64,000 bases of DNA from Apostichopus japonicus. Taxonomy: Eukaryota > Echinodermata > Holothuroidea > Aspidochirotida > Stichopodidae. A program made the position numbers and the translations under genes. Shown piece after piece: positions 59,615-64,000 of this stretch. The stretch covers positions 2,285,001 to 2,349,000 of the forward strand of contig NC_092579.1 in the NCBI RefSeq assembly GCF_037975245.1, given 5' to 3'. The notes beneath the pieces were generated by a model. The model was not told where the DNA came from. It did no database searches and saw nothing but the letters and a program-made list of their open reading frames with translations. Within the stretch, counting starts at the first letter, position 1, and every line of letters begins with the position of its first letter.

Positions 59615-61310
59615 ACTTTACAGTGGCCAAGATAATTCTGGATTATTAACTTTGCATACACTAATATAGTTTTCAAATTATGGCTTCCAGACCAATTACA
59701 GTGGTACCTCATGATATGAGGCTGAGTTGGAAAAGAAATATCACATTTCGCGGATAGAGAGACTGACTATTTCTGAAAATAAGCCAAAGAGATCTGTTGG
59801 TGCTTTAGGATTGCCTGCAAACACATTGTGGCATCTTTTTTACTGAGTCATTCCTGTATTGCTACTACTCTGTGTTAATTTCAATTGTAAACAATAGTAC
59901 TTAATGGCATTGAAGACAACGATGAATTTGTACAGCAAATCGATGGGCATACCACACTCGAAATCGTCCAGTGAAGTTTGATTTCTTGCGGATGGCAAAA
60001 GGAATCTATGCAATGGCGATGCTGTGTATGTGTGTGCGTGTGTGTTGCTTGTGAAGTTCAGGAGTAAAGCTTGGATGAACTTCAATCTTGATATGCAGAT
60101 CCACCTTAATAAGTTCCAGAAAGGTCAATCTTTTTGGAGGGTGAAGTCTGGAAACCTTGTAACATGGTGTAAGATCCATCTGTATTAGTGTACACGAGAT
60201 CGCAAACATTTGTTTATGGAGGCCAAAGGTCATTTAAGATTATAAAAGGTTAACAGTCTGAAGACCTTGTATAAAGTAGTACCAAAAGTACACCTTGGAT
60301 GAACTCCACCTTAGTGAGCACAAGAAGAGTCACTTTTTCTGTGGATCTAGCTAATCTACTGCAAAACCTGAGGTCATATATAGTGTTGCCAGGATGCTGA
60401 CTGAATATACCAACCCTACACCAATCATGTGATGTTTGCCACAAGTTACACCAATGGTGGCAAATTAGTGAGCATAATGTAAGCTATAATAAAAGGTACA
60501 TTGCTTTGGTGATACCACAGCAAAGATGAACATCGAATACTGATGAAATTGTTGTGGTTTCATTTTGTCACATTTTTCACTTCCCCTTTTAGGGCCGAGT
60601 CTGCAGTTTTTCTACAATACTCATGACTAGGGTAGTTATAGTTTCATCACATTCCTAGTTTACAAGAGCAAATCAACAGTCACATGATGTAGAAACTGAA
60701 AAAAGAAACTTGCTTGATATGATATTTTTATTTAATGTTATGATTATTATTGCAAATCACAGAGACAATGTTTGTTACAAATTACCCATGACACCATTTG
60801 ATAGTAGCCTGTGTGTTCAACCTATCAAGCAACTGTACTTGCAGAGAATCACTTATCACTTATCTTAACATAGGATGTAGGGAGCCAAAATTCCTCCCGA
60901 TCAAGTTAATGGATATTCTAATCCTGTTTGTCTATGTGGGTTACAGTACCTGTTACGCAGAAGTGATGTGAAATAACAATGCAGACAATGACAGGTTGCT
61001 TTTTTGCTACGAATCTTGATATTGCCTTCAGTAAAATACAAAATCACACTTCTGGGATTCTATTTCCAAATATCATGCAGGATATTTCTGTCTTATAAGT
61101 AAAGGTTCCAATGTTAAACTTGATCTATTGGGTTGGAACAAAGTATTAAAAGATTCAAGATACTGCATTTTACTAACTTCCAAGGAAACTTACTGACAAG
61201 GAGAATAGGAGATACTACAGTAGAAGGCAAGGAACTGTCATTGATGAAACTTGAAAGTGTCTTGTCACAACCTTGTTATTCACAATCCTTGCAAGAGACT
61301 ATTTTTGCAA
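59615..61310. other. 3' region of INTS15 and intergenic DNA
   Basis: AATAAA overlaps the INTS15 stop codon (about 59610), and another AATAAA-like signal occurs near 60488. Either could serve as a polyadenylation signal. Small minus-strand open frames here show no family resemblance. Confidence 0.4.
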
Positions 61311-61314
61311 TTAT

Positions 61315-61770
61315 TTATATAGTATCTGCAATTTCTCATTATTCATCCAATCGTTACCCCAAAACAAATCTTAATTTACCCCATACAACTCTTATTTACC
61401 CCTTACCCACACTATAACTCCCCTCCCCCTTCTCCTACACACCAACTCTTTTTTATATATCATAATTGCAAGCAAATTCAATTATCTGCAATTCCTCATT
61501 ATTCATCCAATTCATTTACCCCACACAACCCTTTATTCACCCCTTTACCTCACACCATTTCTTATTCACCCCTATACCCACACACACCAACTCTTATTCA
61601 CCCCTTTACCCCACACACTCTTATTCACCTCTCTATCCACACATAATTCTTATTCACCCCTTTATCTCCACACAACTCGCATTCACCCTTACCCCCACAT
61701 AACAACTCTTATTCACCCCCTTACACACAAAAACTCTTAATCACCCCCTCTACCCCACACACCAACTCTT
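61315..61770 (+). repeat. Pyrimidine-rich degenerate minisatellite
   Basis: Repeated blocks of 'aactcttattcacccctt' and 'tacccacacac' in varied lengths (about 25-35 bp), nearly free of G on this strand. The longer phrase 'tctgcaatt(t/c)ctcattatt' occurs twice (about 61325 and 61485), suggesting a larger duplication as well. It lies between the convergent INTS15 and RRP7A genes. Confidence 0.85.
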
Positions 61771-62273
61771 TTTTGTTGATATCATAATTCCAAGCAAGTT
61801 CAAGGAACCTTTTCCTGTGGTATTACATAAAGACTACGATGTTAGCAGCTGGTTTTAATTAGGTCTACTGTATACGCAAGGTTGTAGAGCACATGTTGAC
61901 CCAGAGGAGTGGTCTAATTCTTCCGGGCCAAATTAATGTAAACTCTCCAACTAAATGGTTTTCCCTGGAAGCAGGGCCATGGCCCTATTTACACTCACCA
62001 CTCGGTCAAGATAATTTGCATATATAAGTAGTTATTTTTTTCCCTATGACTGATTGCTTTGAACGTAATTGACATAAAGTGAAACATATTTTTCTTGAAG
62101 GTAACATGAAATATGCAACCAGCTTTATATCCTCCATTTATTGGCTTCCCATAGTACAGAACCAAACAGTGATATGATGATCTTCAGGTACAGGGCAATA
62201 CATCAGTTCCTCAGATTGTCGGCGAGAACAAGACAAGATATTTACGTTGAGCTGATGACGATATTATTGCTCC

Positions 62274-63744
62274 CTAGTACGGTTTGAACTTCCTGGCTGC
62301 CTTCATAGCAGCTATCCGTTCCTTGTCCTCCTCAAACTTACGACGTAAATCTGCGATATCTGCGGAAATAAAAGCATGAACTATTGAGCCTTAGGGGGGG
62401 TGGACAGGTAGGAATAAAATCCTAGCATGAACCTAAGGGGGGGGGGGTATGAAGTGTTGGACAGGTAGGATTGAATCCTAGCATAAAGGGGGGGTATGAA
62501 GAGTTGGACAGGTAGGATTAAAATCCTTCTTCTACTAAAGTAGTGTTTCACTGTACTAGAAGTAAATTTTGTGGTAGATTTACCAAAACACTCAGCATTA
62601 TTGAAAGGTGAATATCTTGAAACCCAGAAAATAGCCTTCACAACATCATATTCCTGTTTCATCGCCAGTGAACAATTTACATGCCAACAATGACATTCTT
62701 CCTAAGTTTCTTTAGAGCCCTGGTCATTCATGTTTGGAATCTATGCATATCAATGCATACCATGTTCACCAGCCAAGTTCTCACAAACAAACACAGAATC
62801 GTACACACAAATACACACCCTAGCAACTTCCCACAACCATAAGCACTCTAAAGATAAAATGGATTAAACACATATTCCTTACATGCCAGTTACATTATAT
62901 ATTGCACAACCAGCCTATTCTAATTAATTAATATACTTGAGTGACACTTTGCCTTAGTTAAAAAGCCCACGCTAGAACAAACAGGATACTCCTGTCTGTT
63001 AGTCTGAGACTTCTCAGTATGTTAACAGTTTATCTACTTTTTCTTCCTAGTTTTGTTTCATTTTACAGTGTCACAAAATGTTACAGGGATGTAGAGATAA
63101 ACCATTGAACTCCCTTTTATGTATGTCCTTTCAAATACATTTTTGAACAATATATTGTCTTGAACCTAATTTCCCTTACTTTTTCCTCTAGAGGCTCTTA
63201 AAAATGAAGGCCTCTTTTTCTGTTCAAATGCTTCATAAGCATGTTGTTTCTATTTGCCCAATGTTTGCCTCTTAAACTTACGGTCTCTTTTCGACTGCTT
63301 GATCTGGAAGGTGTAGAAGTTGGCGTGTTGCTTTAATTTTCTCTTCCTTGCTGCTTTAGCTTTCAGCCATTGTTGCTTTTTCTCTGTCCTTTGAACCACT
63401 TTTTTCTTTGTTTTCTTGGTAACGGTGATCCAACCATCTTCGTCGGGAACTGCTTCTTGTTCTTTGGCTAACTCTGCTTTCTGACGTGTGCAACAAATAG
63501 AAGGCATGTAATAATACAATGTAAAGCCAGCATGATACAACGACATCGTGTAAAGATGTATTACAATATCAGAGTAACTAAAATTACTGACCGACAGCTA
63601 CATCTTACAGAGCAAGCCAGACCATTTCACCACAAGTGGTTTTTACCTTTTCCTTTTCTTTATCATATTCCTTCATGAAGGTGTCGATGCTGGTCTGCAG
63701 CTTCTCAGGGTCTGGTCTGCTTGCTGCATAAGCGGAGCACCATT
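62274..63744 (-). CDS. RRP7A: Ribosomal RNA-processing protein 7 homologue A, C-terminal exons
   Basis: Three minus-strand exons: 63744-63647, 63480-63282 and 62359-62274 (stop TAG at 62274-62276). Their phases fit and all borders are GT-AG. They encode WCSAYAASRPDPEKLQTSID, then VPDEDGWITVTKKTKKK, then a Lys/Arg-rich helix and the end HIADLRRKFEEDKERIAAM, RKFKPY. Human RRP7A has the same elements: VPDEEGWVKVTR and LRKKFEEDK followed by RKFRPY at the C terminus. The 5' half, with the RRM-like domain, lies beyond the right edge of the window. RRP7A works in the small-subunit processome for early 40S assembly in the nucleolus. INTS15 ends about 2.7 kb away, facing it. Confidence 0.92.
62395..62530 (-). 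repeat. Short tandem repeat with G-runs in the last RRP7A intron
   Basis: Three copies of a unit of about 50 bp: G-run, 'tatgaagtgttggacaggta', 'ggattgaatcctagcat'. Each copy starts with 6-10 Gs. It lies within 40 bp of the last-exon acceptor, so it may affect splicing, though nothing in the sequence shows that. Confidence 0.87.
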
Positions 63745-64000
63745 CTAAGAGAGAAAGACAAAATTACTGAACATTTGAAAAAGCAAGAGTTGATCGTGTC
63801 GACAAGACTAATTTCATTTTTCAAATTTTATGAAACCTGTTCAGTGCAAATACCACATGATGAACTACAGAAGAGTTTATCCCAGAGGTAATCAGTAGAC
63901 AGCCCATGGACCAAATCCTGCCTGAGAAAGACTTCAATCCGACATGAGAAAATAATCTTGCACAAAAAGGGTATGCACACCCTCAAGGCATGAGCAAACT
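63745..64000 (-). other. RRP7A intron at the right edge
   Basis: Sequence upstream (in gene direction) of the first visible RRP7A exon. The polypyrimidine-AG acceptor ('ctttctctcttag') ends at 63745. No further exon is visible before the window ends. Confidence 0.55.

Noticed and set aside
61133-61702. Open frames rich in Pro, Thr and His
   Set aside because: They arise from the pyrimidine-rich minisatellite.

Overview
The window looks like nuclear DNA of an invertebrate deuterostome, most likely an echinoderm; a sea cucumber is possible, but this is a guess. It is AT-rich, its genes are split by introns with GT-AG borders, and it is full of microsatellites, minisatellites and small transposons. 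The Gmr1-type LTR retrotransposon points to deuterostomes. Nothing bacterial or plasmid-like is present.

Layout. 1-8.2 kb is intergenic, with an LTR-less (LINE) tail ending in a long TTA tract and a 115-bp tandem array. 8.5-24.9 kb (+) is a five-exon Polycomb-type chromobox gene (called CBX-A here). 25-29.7 kb is intergenic, with a TTAA-flanked MITE and a 41-bp array. 29.77-35.83 kb (-) is a complete-looking Gmr1-type LTR element. 38.3-40.0 kb (-) is a PB1/SAMD3-like gene with an in-frame stop. 41.4-41.8 kb is a hAT-type MITE with a perfect target duplication. 45.9-52.8 kb (-) is a second chromobox gene (CBX-B) with the same exon plan as CBX-A. 55.2-59.6 kb (+) is INTS15, the Integrator subunit known in human as C7orf26. 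62.3 kb to the right edge (-) is the 3' part of RRP7A, a ribosome-biogenesis factor.

The two chromobox genes lie tail to tail about 21 kb apart. Their internal exons are the same length (44, 66 and 64 nt) and have the same phases, so they are clearly duplicates. They differ at the C terminus. CBX-B ends on the Pc box, as is usual. CBX-A continues for about 125 Glu/Lys-rich residues beyond it. CBX-B and INTS15 are head to head; INTS15 and RRP7A are convergent. The chromobox proteins would act in PRC1 at H3K27me3 chromatin, INTS15 in snRNA and promoter-proximal transcription termination, and RRP7A in 40S ribosome assembly. They are not one pathway.

Most other open frames are shadows, repeats or transposon remnants. 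I see no CRISPR array, true tRNA or rRNA gene.
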